A stretch of DNA of 64,000 bases from Capitella teleta (Eukaryota > Annelida > Polychaeta > Capitellidae). The notes below the pieces were generated by a model, which ran no database searches, was not told the DNA's origin, and saw only the letters and a program-made list of their open reading frames with translations. Below are positions 28,201 through 41,602 of the stretch, piece after piece; the first letter of the stretch is position 1; every line of letters begins with the position of its first letter. The translations under genes and the position numbers were made by a program. The stretch spans positions 72,555 through 136,554 of the forward strand of contig KB311873.1 in assembly GCA_000328365.1 (NCBI GenBank). The letters are read 5' to 3'.

Positions 28201-31200
28201 CAATGGAGCTCTGACCTCCACAGCATCGATCATAATCAAAGACTCGGCGATGTCTTTTCAATTTAGTCCACTTTTAAGCTGGAGTTATTTTTCGCAGATT
28301 TCGCTCAGTTCAGTTTTATGCGTTCGCTTTCTGTATTTTGATGGATGGTAGAGGGTGTCCGAGTCGGATGACTTCTCGCCTGACAAGCGCATCCCCCAGC
28401 GGACATAAACCGCTCAATGGCCGAGAGAAGAGCAATCGGGCCATAAACGTCTCTCTTTCTCCTGATTCTCATTGACCCCTGGGTAGCTCAGCTCGTAAAC
28501 GTCATGTCGGTAATTGCACGAATTCAGCCTCCGCTGCCATGATTTGTCCTCCCGACAGGTAATCGGAGGTGAACGGCTAATGAGCGGTCTGCAGGTATAG
28601 AGCCTTTGATCAACGGACCGTTCGGATGTCCAGTAGGATGAAGGAGCGGGAGGAGGAGAGTCCGGCTGAGGTGCCGGTCAGCGCCTGATCCCTTATCGAC
28701 CTGATTGCCTTTTAATGAGCTACTAATGACCTCTATGTGCTATTGACTAATGGGCGTAACAACCCACCAATGCCTATCCCTTCTTGTACAGGTGCACTTG
28801 GAATTAATTACGAGCAAATCGCGGCGCTGATTAAGATGCACGTATGAGAGGGCAAGGGCACGGGCGGAGGGTTCAGGCGTTGGTCAGTAGAGAATCGCAT
28901 AACACTCGACTGTGCTTTGACCTCGGGTTCACGCTGAGGTTTTTCAACCCCATTAGAAAGGCAAACAACGGAGGAGGTTCGCGTGAAAGCGCTTCCGGTG
29001 TCTTAATGACACACTGTGGCAGTGATTCCTCTCGCTCCGAATGTCCCTTGACCCCAGGTCGCTTCGCTTCACTGGTTCCTTGACCGATACCTCGCACATC
29101 CGCCCCAACAAAGGGAGGGGGAGGGGGCTTGGCTTCATGAATTTTACGACCCAAAAAAGTCACGGGTTTGCGGTAACCGAATTAGATAACACAGAGATAA
29201 CTGTTGCTCGGGGGTTTCCGGGTTCTCTGCGGGGCGCACTTCCACGCTTTGTTCGAGGACCAAGGCGTTCATCAAATGTGTCCATTAACGCTTTCGCAGG
29301 TGCACCACGGTTTCCCTCCCCCGTGTTAAATATTTTGACGGATACATTATATAGTTGGACGATTATTGATTCATGATTTCATGCAATTTGGCATGATGTA
29401 TATACAGTAGCTATATTTAAAGTGTAATGTTGTACACCATTCAAATGTATTGGAGACGCTTATCTGAATTCTTTTATCCTGAATTTCCTTTTTTTGATCA
29501 TTAACTAGACTCAATAGTCCAATAATTTACCAAAAAATAACAACGATAGCCCGGTGACAGCAAACTATCTATGAACAGGAGTATCGTTGGTTATGCTTGC
29601 GTTGAGTTCGACAGCCCCAAAATGGTCACCTCATTTGACCAAAATGCGCAACATGAAGCGGGTCTGTTTGACCATATTAAATTAACGACAGCTTAGCATT
29701 TAATTAGCCATTAAAATTCAATAAGAGGACTGACCCAGTTTCAAGATTACTGGAGGTTACCGTGATTCAGAATTCCAGATGGACAATCGATTGGGAGTGG
29801 AACGAGGTTCTTTCCCAGCTGCCTCAAAATCCCAATTACATAATGTTCCAATTTCAGTCCGATCATGGCGATTACATAACATGTTTTTCCATTAGTATAC
29901 TCATATGCATTTTGCCCGTGTCAACCAAATTTGTTCTCAAAATCATGCATTCATGGGCTGTTGTGTATTCTGTGCGGTGTTACCTGCAAAGTCCTATCAA
30001 TCACTATGATCATTACATGACCAGTGGCACTGATTCCCAAGCCATCGAGTATCACTCCATGCAGGTACTATTGACATAGCAAAAATTCAATCGATCATTG
30101 GCTGTCGTAATGTTGACATTATTATTATGAGTACATGTATACATATATTGTGTATGTTTAATGCACAATGACAGTAATTAATAAGATTTTGTATAATTTA
30201 TGTACTTATGAATGACTAGATGTTGCGGGCAGGTAGAGTCTGCCTACAGTGCCTAGCACGCCTGGGCAATTTTGACTTCAGAGAGGCGACAAATCAATAG
30301 TGATCATTAATTAATCGCCGGGGAAATCGCCGCTCAGACAACTTGGCAATACTCATTCTACTGGACAAGAAACCTTGCATAATATCGCGACAGCAGAAGC
30401 CACGTACATACATGTACTACGTAGCATTGCACGCCTGACGCTTCGTCTGGTTAGCACTCCGTAGAACTACATTCTGTCGAAGGCCGTCTACATTGCACAA
30501 CGTTACGTCATATTACGCGGGTTCGTCAGATGCATTGCAGGGCATTGCGTCCATTCTTGATATTCAAGACGCCAGTTTGCGTGTAGCGTGGTTTGGTGTG
30601 AACATACGGATAGACATGAAATGAAATGGGAGTTCACTCACGACAATTCATGTATTGAATGCTTTGGTTGATTGAAGTACTGGGCATCGGATGCTGATTA
30701 TGAGCGAAATAAAGTGAGGCATGCATGTGACACGCCGTCGATGCAACTCACATATATAGTGCAACCAACGTGGCCTCGAGTTGTTCATCTTCACCCAATA
30801 ATTGGACTTCCGACACGCCCAATGAAGCAGAGGCATGTTGCATAATCTATACAGAGTTATAGTGCAATGTCTGTTATTACTCATGGATCAAAAATAAATT
30901 GGAGGATCACACAATCAATAGATAATTCCTGCTTTTATATCTATGGTTACGGCTACAATGATGTGCGTCACTCCAACTTGCAAAGCAAGCAAGACGAGGG
31001 TGTTAACCCTGCCCACGGCTTCGCATCGTTAAGATAGCGTAACACGCGTTCGGTTAGTTCTATAATGGAAGACAACGGAAGTTTTTCTCTTTTTTCTTTT
31101 TCATTTTTTTCTTTTCTTTTCTTAGTCGTATTGCAACTTGTATGAACGATGAAGAATCGCCTGCACACCTGTTTCCCCTTCACACAACCTTTAAATCAAA

Positions 31201-31488
31201 GTCATCTACCTGGATAATTCATACCTCCCTTTCTTGTCGATTTTTCTTTTTAGTTATCGTCTCAGTTTTTATCTCAGTCTCCCCTTCCACCACCTCAGCC
31301 GTTATCTCCCTCTTTTCTTCCAGAGGCGATTGTTTTCCACGTGCATGATGCGTAGGTCATTACCTGGACCATTTGCGTTCAGCGCCATCCACGACATTCA
31401 TAGCGCAACTGGCAAATTGGCCGTGCATTCATTTGAGGGCGCGTTCCCTTCAAGGTGATACAATACGTGTTGCGGTTTATTTCACCAT

Positions 31489-31490
<2 letters not shown>
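19254..31490. other. Non-coding region, no gene recognised
   Basis: No supportable exon or transposon. It includes relatively GC-rich stretches at 22.3-24.3 and 26.6-29.3 kb that could hold regulatory DNA. A23 lies at 26531-26553, and an (ATTA)n plus A-run patch at about 24465-24500. The longest open frame of the whole window (26464-27087) lies here but runs through the A tract and looks random. Confidence 0.65.
26531..26553. repeat. A23 homopolymer
   Basis: Uninterrupted 23 A. It generates lysine runs in the overlapping open frames. Confidence 0.95.

Positions 31491-31522
<32 letters not shown>
31491..31522. repeat. T32 homopolymer
   Basis: Uninterrupted 32 T, with no recognisable retroposon next to it. 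Confidence 0.95.
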
Positions 31523-31528
<6 letters not shown>

Positions 31529-32444
31529 CGCGTCCGTTGCCCGCAGCTGCTGGTGATTTTCCCATATCTGCCTGGCTCGAGGCGTATACTCGGAACGTAA
31601 AGGGACGGAGGCGGCCGAACAGCATACGACATGAAATATTGCTCGCAGACAGCCCATGCAGGCCTCCTATACGCATCATTACGATTTTAAACGACTCAAT
31701 CGGGCCCTGTTCATTTGCATGATTGCGGTCATATCACAATACCAAAAGTCATTTCTGTCTATAAAATAAAAGGAAATGATACGATGCCATCAGCGTTCAC
31801 TCCCATTCACTCTGATAACATACATTGAGGTCCATTGTAAATACGCAAAAGACTTATTACGATAAAGTGGTCATCGTGCCACGCCTACAACAGGGCGCAT
31901 AACTCACATAACTGAGGCTAATTTTCGTGTCCCAAGGCTCGGACGACAAATGAGGACCCTGTCTCACAGCTGGTTTGACGCCGAATTCCTGAATTTTGTC
32001 TAAAAGGGGTCTTGAGTAAGAATGCTAATGGGCGTTTAAGGGAAGAGAAGTGGATTTCTTGACTGTCTGGTTTTGCATTACAAGGCATCGAGGAGACGTC
32101 GACTTTAATTGTGTGTCTGCAGACAATAGGTAGAGAAATCCTATCTAAGAAGAAAAGGAGCAGTGGACCACATTGTGACGGCTCTGCTAACAATCACGAC
32201 AGACCGTGAAAACCATTTGGCTGGACATGGCCGATCCTATGCAGACCGGCAAAAGATCATTTACCCGCTGAGTTTGTAATGCCACATCTCGTCACTTCGG
32301 ATGAATTACATTAAACAGATAGCATCACCATCATTTGGTTCGAACTTTTTACCACCAACTTATTACATAACGCCTCAGATTTTGAATCGCGCTATTCTGA
32401 CATCTGTGCGTGCACGCAACGCATCGTAAACGACGTCCAAATGC

Positions 32445-32478
32445 GAGCTCATAAATATTCATAAATATTCATGAGCTC
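32445..32478. repeat. Hairpin GAGCTCAT..ATGAGCTC with tandem decamer loop
   Basis: Perfect 8-bp arms at 32445-32452 and 32471-32478 enclose a tandem ATAAATATTC pair (32451-32460, 32461-32470). A 34-bp compact palindromic unit, function unknown. Confidence 0.85.
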
Positions 32479-33094
32479 ATCGTGTCGTCACGGGTGGTAC
32501 GCAAACTTATTCTCTCACAGTGACAGACAACATAGTTTTTAGCATGCTGAGAGATCTGTGCGACAGCAGTCCACTCTACATTTGGTCATAATTATATGGA
32601 TGTGTATGTCGAAAATGAGAATGGGGTTGAACACGGATTTAGTGGGGCCAATCTTCTGGTAATCGAACCTGGTGTCAGCAATAATGAAGGAGAGAGAACT
32701 CAGAGAAGTCACCGTGTTGGCGATCAAAGCTGCCGCTGAGAAGAGAGTCAGGGCGAGGCACGCAGCATCGACAGCAATGAATAGTCAAATACGTGGAAAT
32801 CATCGAACAGTTGTGAAGAATCCGCTAACCAAGGACGCTGTTTAGTTTTATTTTGACGAACAAAAAAATAAAAATAAAAATAAAAAAGTAAAAAAAAAAA
32901 AAAGAGATTAAAAAATGCTATAAAAATGTTTTGATTTGATTTGGCGATAACAATCATGCCTACTTGTTCATTGGTTCTTTGGTCATATATATAATGACAC
33001 AGGCACACACCGGAGACAGGTGGTATCGCATTGGCTGGTATTTATAGTAACATTTATTTTAGTCAACTGGTCGTATTCAGCAAAAACTGTGAAT

Positions 33095-33169
33095 TCATTT
33101 TCACTCGCCTCGACTTGTGAGCCATCTTGGGAATTCCGAGTGACGTCATGTTAAATCGAGTGAAAATGA
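33095..33169. repeat. 13-bp inverted repeat around a CRE palindrome
   Basis: TCATTTTCACTCG (33095-33107) pairs perfectly with CGAGTGAAAATGA (33157-33169). The 49-bp interior includes TGACGTCA (33141-33148), the full CRE/ATF palindrome. Could be a small MITE remnant or a regulatory element. Confidence 0.8.
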
Positions 33170-34078
33170 TGTACCAAAATAGGGGTGAGTTTTCATTGGT
33201 GTGTGCCAGTGCTTCTTTTCAGTTGCGCCGGAGACCAGCGAAGCCTACTTGTTCATGCATGGCTTCGAGCGGCTCAGCGCTCAGCGACGACTGCGCGCTG
33301 TGAGGTTACCTGATTAATGCGATATTTCTGGTAATATTTGACAAAAAATGACCCGGTAAAAGGCCTGAAAAACATGATAAGAGGTGTCTCCAACTATACA
33401 CGGGAAAAAAATTGTCTGGATTTAGCCCGCCCTTTCAACGATAAACCCTGTTTGTAACCAAAAGTTAGCTCCCTCATGCAGGGAAAGATAGAGATTTGCA
33501 AGCAGATCATACAACTGATGACGCGCTCGCTAAATGGCAACTCTTCCGCGATAATGTTTGGAGCGCCTTTTACACACTTTTCACCGCAAAACTTTTTATT
33601 CGCACGGAAAAATTATTAGGAAATTTGTATTGTTGTGTAGATCTTCATTATGCTTAGCATGTATCATGGTCACGCTTACGATACCACGTAGGCATGTTAC
33701 GTCTGAAAGAGGATATTGATAAAACCAGTAATATATTTGCTATCAAAACGTTAGAAAATTCGAACCCGATGTGGCCTCCGTAGTTATCAACTTGATAATT
33801 GAATGAGAATACCTTGTCCCAGTGTACTTTGGACCCGACGCTGATTGCATTAAGTATCGATTTATGCAATTCACATTGAAAACGTGCCAGAAATGTGCCC
33901 ATGTAACATAATTATAAAGCTACATACATAGTATCAATCTTGTCCCTCGGAGTAGTCGACATAATCGAATCTCGAGAAACAAAAGGAATATGATAGAAAC
34001 ATCAATCACATTATATAAATCCCACAAGAATCTGTCTCAAATGCTGTACTATAGACGCAACCTGCCATGTATCAAAGG

Positions 34079-34102
34079 TTTTTTTTTTTTTTTTTTTTTT
34101 TT
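34079..34102. repeat. T24 homopolymer
   Basis: Uninterrupted 24 T. Confidence 0.95.
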
Positions 34103-37100
34103 AATGCCCCATCATTTCAATCATACTAGTATGCATGTACAATGTACTGGTATGCATTCAAACAAATATTGGAGTTCACAATTTCACGTAATCTTGTAGA
34201 GTCTGTGTGGTAACTTTTAGTGATTTAGTTAGTCCAGGTTTCGACGCGATATCAAACAACTGGACCTCCCTCATTCCCCTCCTTATCCTCCATTCAGCTT
34301 GTCCTTCAAAGAGGATTAAAAAGACTCTCGGGTCATACTTTCCAAAGGCAGTATTTTTTGGATTTTGCATCTCACTGCATGGCCCTGGGCCAACCAATCT
34401 TTCGGTTCAGTGACTTTCATCTGTTCTCTTGGCGACTAATTGGTACGATGTTCTGCCCAACTAATAGCTAATATTGTAACGACGTAAGCCACAGCCGCAT
34501 GCCGAATACAGGGATCTAATTTATACCTGCAAGGTTGAATGACCTGCCATAGAATGCAAGAGGCCATTTCACAGATTTGACCCGACCTTGGTTTTTTTGC
34601 TGGTCCAGTTTTTGAAAATTTTGGTCGCCGCTGATCTTAACAGGTACGAAAGTTGCCTCTAGACTCCATGCAATCAAACCTTCTTCGATGAAATTCTTCC
34701 GAATTGATTTCACTTGGTTAATCTTTGATTCCCTATGGGTTAATGGTTTCAGCATTCAAAACCTATAATTTTAATAAATAGTTGTATCGGGTAATTACCA
34801 CCACTAAAACATCCTGATGAAACTTTTATTGTCCTATAATAAGTAACAAGTAGCACATCACAGCCCTCAGAAGAAGGAAAAACGAGGCGAGAGGACATTT
34901 CTCGAGAAGAAAGAAAGATAAGGGAAATCTGGAGGTTATGAACCCTAGCAATCTCCCTGACAAGAACCTCACAATTCATTATTTAGTCGTTACTTTTCAG
35001 GCGTTAACAATCAGTGGATGCTCTGGGACACTCATCAAGTGATCGTATAACCCTAGAGAAATGTATTATCACTGATAAAAGAGTCGTTAGGATGAAGGAT
35101 TTAGCGACTACTAATCCTCTACTTCAAACTGCGAAACACACCTCATCAAAGCGCCATGGAATGAAGAGACGGCTAGAGGGTTATGCCCTAAACTGCCTCC
35201 TCTGTGAGATATAAAAAGGTTTAACCCTATCTCCACATCTACAGGGTGTAATCTTCTTTCTGCCCTGGAGTCAATCTTCTGATAAATCGTACTATTAACC
35301 CCATTTACCCTAGCCTTTTTCATGGAAATCTTTTTGTTAATACTTCATTTAAATGTATTATGCGGTTTATTGCTTATCGCTTTTAGCTGCTAATCTCTCC
35401 GTATTGCGCCACTGCATTCATCTTTCAGCCCTCATATTTCTGTCATTGTATATACCTCCTTACTCTCAGTCTCACCCAGTTCTGCACGCAGCAGACCTCT
35501 TTCTTACGTAATATCGTCCCCGGTTGCCTTGATTTCTATGTCATAGGTGTAGTCAGATAATAATACATGATATTATCGCACGCTTTCTATGTAGTTTCGA
35601 GTGATCATTATTATATACATGCAGGATACATCTGCTTGCTGCATGTGGTTTTCACGGTTCGGTTAATGTACTCCCCCCATCCATCAAACCAGCAGTACAG
35701 CTATACCTCCTTTCCCTCCCCCATTAAACCAGAGGGTCAATCACCCTCCCTCGGTGTCCACCCTAACTCTCATTTTCCATTGCGGTTTCCACTAACGACC
35801 AACACCGTTTACTCTCATGGCCCATTGTATAGTCCCCCTCTAAGGGTTCATACCAAACCCCAATTATGGCCACAGTCCAATGAATTCCTCCTCGGTACCC
35901 GTCACCCTCTTCCCAGGGGTGCTAATTAGACCCACTGCCCCAGGTGGAAACATGTTGAGCATCCAAGGGTCACACAAAGGTTACCACAAGGGTCAGACGG
36001 CGTCAGCGGGATTGAATTTTTACGAGGAATCATCAGATGGTATCCAGATAAGTCATAAAATGCCTTTATGTGTTCAGGCAAGTTTCTCCTTAGAGATATA
36101 TAATCCCCTTAAACACCTGGTCGAATACTAGTATGTTTTTCTTGGTTCATAAATGTTCGTAGATTTTCTTTGTGACACAAGACCTGGAGAGGAAAAAAAG
36201 CGTTTAGACCAGAGAAAGGAGAAGGGTAGGCGTCGTCAGTTAGAAACCCTCTGTTACACCAATAAAAGTTTCAACATCAACGCATGTGGCGTTTGTTATT
36301 TGTTTGTGTCCTCATTGTGTGGTGGTACCAGCTGCTTATGATTTTTTTCCCTCTTCTTTCTTTGCTGTTTCACCTGTCAGTTAATTATATTTAAGAAGCA
36401 AGCTCGTGATGAATTGCAACAATGGCCGACTAGCAATAATGAATACCCCGTGTCTCATCGGCTGCATGTATATGCGAAGAAAGCATATTAAACAGCAGCT
36501 GAATATATGCCAACGATGATGTAAACATGACCTCAATAATCAATGGAATAATAAAGTAACGAGGCTTTGATTCAATAAAATTGCGCAATGCATCACAGTG
36601 AAATATAATCGCTAGCTCTGAGCCCATAGAGGTGATGTTGTGTGTGTGATTGGGAATCTGCATGGAGTATTGTGCATTAATTTATGATTGTTCTGAACAC
36701 TTAACATAAGCATATTTATTGCCAGTTTAAGGACCTGCTACATGCGATCAGAGATTCAGAGGTTCAGAGGTCAACCTTGAATACTCCGTGCAGAAGCAAC
36801 TAAGACCCGATGGTTGCTGCCCGTTGTTCGGTTTCTACCACATGAATATACCAATATCCGAGAAGGCAACTGCGCAAAGACCTATAAGAGGAGACAAATT
36901 TTGGAATTAATAAAATTACGATTGCAAATGGTCATCCCATTCGGACGCATTCAACCAATCGCAAGACCTGCATAGATTAATAAAGGAGACGCATATTGCT
37001 TCGGTATGATATATGGCTTGGACCACCCAGGGCCCGAGTTAGACCTGAAGATGTAGACCAAAGGGGTCAATGACTCACTATTGAAATTGAACGATGAGAG

Positions 37101-38573
37101 GCTTCGGCTGAAACTCTTTTTGAAAACCGATCCTTGGCCTCCCCCTTTTAGCTGATTAACAGTACCCAGTCTACTCACAGTATGTTAAAGTGCAATTTAA
37201 AGATGGTTTTTAAAGGGGCTGCAACGTCACGATGAAGACTTCCTCTTCAGAATGGTATTCAATTCAGCCCTTTGAACCCTAAAGATCTTCTTTCTCTTCA
37301 AATGTTGACTCTTTTAACATTTTTCTCTGCACTTCTTTTGAAATGCCATACTTTAAATTGTCTGTCGTCTGCATCGCGTTTTATTGCAAATAGGGTCAGC
37401 GACACACAATGCCGATTCGAAGAGAAAAGCAAGGTGTCGCTTACGACCGCTTGACGCATCACCGTTCGTGTCGGAGAGTTCAAAGGGTGCATTGAACGCC
37501 ACCGTATCATGTCGTGCGGATCTGGGTGCGTTAGAGCATTAGGCTCATAATAAGGCAATAAAATCCCTCCAATAACCGCTTTGCTGATCGCTTTGAGCTC
37601 CACACAAATCCGCGAGAAGCTTCTTCGACAAGGCCAGTTCTTTCATCCAATATCTCATTTGCATTTCGGTTCCAAATGCAAATTAGATTTCTCCGAAACG
37701 TCCGTTGTGAGTACCATCCCTCCTCCACTCGTTGAAACCACAAATCTGACCACGATTCAAACCTTGCACCAGCCACTCTCACTCCGCCCCTCTTTACTCT
37801 TCAAGCCTATTCGTTATCACCACATCAGTGAGACAAGTGGTTCAGGGTGGACTGCACAGCACACGGTGGTGGTGGCCTATTGCATGTGCCAGTGGCTCCC
37901 CCTTGTGGGTTTTTTGGTAACCGATACCTCGCCTGATAGTGCATCGTCCTGCAATCACATAGGGTACGAGTAGGCCTAAATATACTGCTCAGCTGTGCTT
38001 CAAGGCCGGGCTTCGATGTAGAGCCCAATGTGCACTGAGTTAACCATCTCAATTGCACTGTGATCTGCTGAGAGTGATGTTGGTGTTGCTCCAACTATCG
38101 TCATCGTTCCAATTAGCGATCATCGGGGTGATACATTCTGCGGGTGTATTTAGGTTTAGGTTAGGGCGAGGCACCGATTACCCCTGCGTACCGACTGAGC
38201 CCCTGTTTATGAAGAACCCTTAATTTGACACGGATGGCACAGTGCACTCACTGCTCATGTATGCTAAAGTATACGACCGATCCATTCCTTATGCATAATT
38301 AAATGCTCGTGTCAAACTGTTGGTTTCGTGAAGCTTCTGTGGTGAGATGGAAGCGTAATTCATGCAGACAGGAGTGGTGAAACAGACAGTTCGTAAATTG
38401 CATCCCGAAAGAGATAGGGTGTTGGTTGCACGGAGGGAGCCGGGAGAGGGCTGAGATCGCGTATCGAATTGTCACGAGAATAATTCATCGTGACTTGAAA
38501 TAAGACGAGGAGCTTGATTGCAAACGGGATGGCGGATGTGTGACGAGTGTGAGGATTGGTGACCGCGAGGCGA

Positions 38574-38605
38574 CAATCAATCAGTGACCATGCGCTGATT
38601 GATTG
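38574..38605. repeat. 11-bp perfect hairpin of TGATTGAT motifs
   Basis: CAATCAATCAG (38574-38584) and CTGATTGATTG (38595-38605) are perfect reverse complements with a 10-base loop. TGATTGAT is a known PBX/HOX-type binding sequence, so this presents two such sites facing each other. Regulatory use is inference. Confidence 0.85.
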
Positions 38606-38789
38606 ATCTTGGTTTCATATTGCAAATCTTAATCCTCGTCATGCATTATACAGCTTACAATGCAATTTCCATCTCCGACACGTGGGTGAACTCTAATTGT
38701 CGTCATGAGTGATGGCGATCGATCGTCTTGGAATAAGGCCATAGAGGTATTCTAAGGGGCTGACGCGATGCCGCTGGAGAGGAAGAAGT

Positions 38790-38813
38790 AAAAAAAAAAA
38801 AAAAAAAAAAAAA
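38790..38813. repeat. A24 homopolymer
   Basis: Uninterrupted 24 A. Confidence 0.95.
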
Positions 38814-40399
38814 TCTATAAAATTCTGCCGATTATCGTCTGAAAAATCAAGATAGAGCAGTGTTCCTTCGCACATAAATCGATCCTATCAGAGAGCGGCG
38901 GGGGCGAAAGGGAAACGCATCCATCGCGACCCCTCTATATTGTGTTTGTCCAACAGATCGCATCTCACTTGAGATTGCAATAGTATACCTGCATGCATAT
39001 AATGAGATAGATATAATGTACGCAAGATATTGAATTAAGCACGTCATGATCCGTGCAGGACATACAATATGTCACAGAAATTATATATTATATTTATTAT
39101 ATATATCAATTATCATTTGAAGGTGTGCAGAGCCCTCATGGGCCGGCTTAATACGGTGGCCGAGATAGGAGCTAAAGACATTTAGCAAAAAAAAAAAAAT
39201 GAATAAATAAGAAATACAAAATGTCGTGCTATATAGATATAGCCAACTTACGCGTTCGAGTTAGGAATATTTGTTCAGCACGGTTACGCCCTACCCCGGC
39301 CACCGTATAGCTTGTCACTAAGATTCAAATTCGTCGAGTAACAGTCTACCCAGAAGACAGATTATCGGACGAATCGATGGATTTACAGCGCCGTATCAGA
39401 AAGCGATTGATCCAAGTGGGTATTCGAGAGGGAAGCTCTCCTCTTCAGTTTTCACTCCTTTTCGAACCGCATTGCAGTTTAAATCAATAAGCGGGGACAT
39501 ACTTTTAGGGGGTCGACGTGCCTGACCCGATAATGGCTCAATTAACACGTAAAACGCGACATTCCATGCCATTGAAGTAACTGAAAGTGGCCTAAAAAGG
39601 GGAAAGATTTACTGTGATTAGCGGATGTTCGTGTGGCTGTGTATGTAGAGAAACACGCCCTCACAATTATGGCGGGAAAAAAATATACGAGAGCAAGGTG
39701 CGCAGTTGTGAAGGAAAAAGATCTGGGCGAGGATCTTTCCTCTCTTGACACGCATCAATAGTGCCAGTGTCAGCGGTTTTAAGAAAGTCAACACTGACCA
39801 CTGGCTGGCTAGTGATGAATTTCCACATCAACATTAGCGCCCCAAGGGACGGCGATCAGTTGCTTTGATGGCGAGCAGAGAGAGAGCCGAATGACCGCCT
39901 CCCTGCCCAGCGAGTCATCTCGCTAATGTCCATTTCCCAAATTATAAAAATATTTGCACAGGGAAAAATTGATGGGAAGTTTGAAATTTGTGAAAACGGA
40001 GTTCTACGAAACCGCAATGCATATACTGAGCGACAGCGACAAGCCGGCTTTGTACCGCACGCATAACTCGTGTGCACTGAAAAAGCGCGCGCTTTTTTCT
40101 CTTGAGATGTTATCAGTTGCGGCACTCGTAGGAGAGCCGGTTTACTACCCGAACAGAGAGAGCTCTCTCCACTTCCGGTTGACACCAATCTGCTTCCCTC
40201 ACTCAAGAGCAATAAACCGTCTCGGTAGATCACAGGTGTGTGTGTGTGCGGCAGCGTACTTGGTCTAGACTCTAAAACATTCGCAGACCTTTGGCCTCTG
40301 ATGAATTGGAGGTGATGATCGCTATTATCATAACATGAATGGCAATAAAAACCCTCGGCGTGCTGGAAGCCCCGATGAAAAAATATAGATTGACACACG

Positions 40400-41538
40400 A
40401 GCCATGAAAAAGAACTGTTTATTGACGCTTAATTATATAATCATGTTATATCAAAGCAAATCAAACAGGGACAAATAAAAACGATTCATCGCCATGGAAA
40501 CCGGATCCAGGCAGGAGACAGCATGAGATGAATTGACGTTGAAATGGTTAATTGATTTAATAATATGATTGATAAAAATCAGTCAAATGGAGACTTTTAT
40601 AAAAACTCGGGTCAGGAAATCATCTCAACAAAAATGTATTATGTCAGTCAGCAGATTAATAAACAAACAAACGCAATTCTAACCATTTGTAATCTATTTG
40701 TCAATAATTATTGTGCTATAGAAATTCAAAAACTAATAGAAGAACACAAAATTTGAACAAAAAATCCTTCAACAAAAACAGGGAGCAGATTCGGGAGAAG
40801 TGTGAATTAAGTCAATTACTGAATATTACACCAATTAGCAGCAATACTGGATGAGACATGACAAGTATAAAATAAAAAGCCATTTATTTAAGCAAGTAAA
40901 AAAATGAGCAGAGCAGTAATCAAGGAGAGAACATTATGTAATACCCTATAACATATTGTTGTACAAAAACCAAAAAATAAAAAAATCTCACCAAGTTCTT
41001 CATGGAAAAACAGTTGCTTAGCAACGAAATCTCCAGGGAAGACAAGGACCGTCAACCCGAGTAGATCGGAGTCAAAACACAAACGTTAATTTGCATAACA
41101 AAAGGATTGTTATGACACAACCCTCTTCAGCCGTTGTAATACACCAGGGCAGACATGCGCCAGATTCAAACACTGGCACAACATCGATAAGAGAGATACG
41201 TCATTGCATCTCAAAGTCAAACAATTATTGCAGAAAAGAAAATAATCATTGCATAAACAGAAGCGTTGACAGGCGAGAAGAAGGCGTAATTGTGACGCGA
41301 CGCTACAGGGTACACGTAGTTCGACTCAAGAGCAAAATCATCTCGAAAAAAAAGTATATATATTAAACAGAATTCAGCATACTTTGATTTAAAACGATTG
41401 TAAAACAAGTTTTGGGGAGTTTTTATATTTTTGCTTTTGACCTGAGAAGAAATAATTTTGATGAATCTTTGGAATTCACTCGAGTAAGGGAAACATTCAA
41501 CAGTTCAATGCGGATGCTGCTGTGCGACGGAGAAGCTC
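40400..41538 (-). other. Probable CYRI 3'UTR and polyadenylation region
   Basis: Below the stop codon the minus strand is U-rich and AT-rich for about 1.1 kb, clearly unlike the more balanced sequence below 40.4 kb. The first AATAAA on the minus strand is at 40888-40883, followed by a U-rich stretch. A second is at 40423-40418, followed within about 20 nt by GU-rich CTCGTGTGTC, a good downstream element. Either could end the transcript. The extent is inferred from composition and signals only. Confidence 0.45.
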
Positions 41539-41602
41539 CTACGCCAAGAGGCTCTTGGTGGTCCTGGGGGTGGACTCGTCATTCAGGTGCTTCGTCGTGT
41601 AC
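41539..41602 (-). CDS. CYRI (FAM49): CYRI terminal coding exon 9
   Basis: After the acceptor cttcacag the exon completes Arg326 and encodes [20 protein letters not shown] followed by TAG at 41541-41539. Vertebrate proteins end [11 protein letters not shown] with a similar short basic tail. The exon is only 64 coding bases. The low-complexity open frame on the opposite strand across it (41412-41819) is a shadow. Confidence 0.93.

Larger units (their letters stand above)
31523..40399. other. Non-coding region downstream of CYRI, no gene recognised
   Basis: No supportable exon. Holds several small inverted repeats listed separately, an A-rich AAAAATAAAA patch near 32861-32905, T24 at 34079-34102, and A24 at 38790-38813. 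Open frames to 180 codons (39856-40398 minus) lack domains and overlap opposite-strand frames. Confidence 0.65.

Noticed and set aside
32957-33256. 14-bp direct repeat GCCTACTTGTTCAT at 32957 and 33243
   Set aside because: A few repeated 14-mers are expected by chance in 64 kb and the flanks do not extend the match.
35567-35929. Proline/serine-rich plus frame
   Set aside because: Low-complexity C/T-rich sequence, no homologue recognised.
39856-40398. 180-codon minus-strand frame just below the CYRI 3' end
   Set aside because: No recognisable domain or splice context, with an overlapping plus-strand frame of 104 codons. Chance openness.
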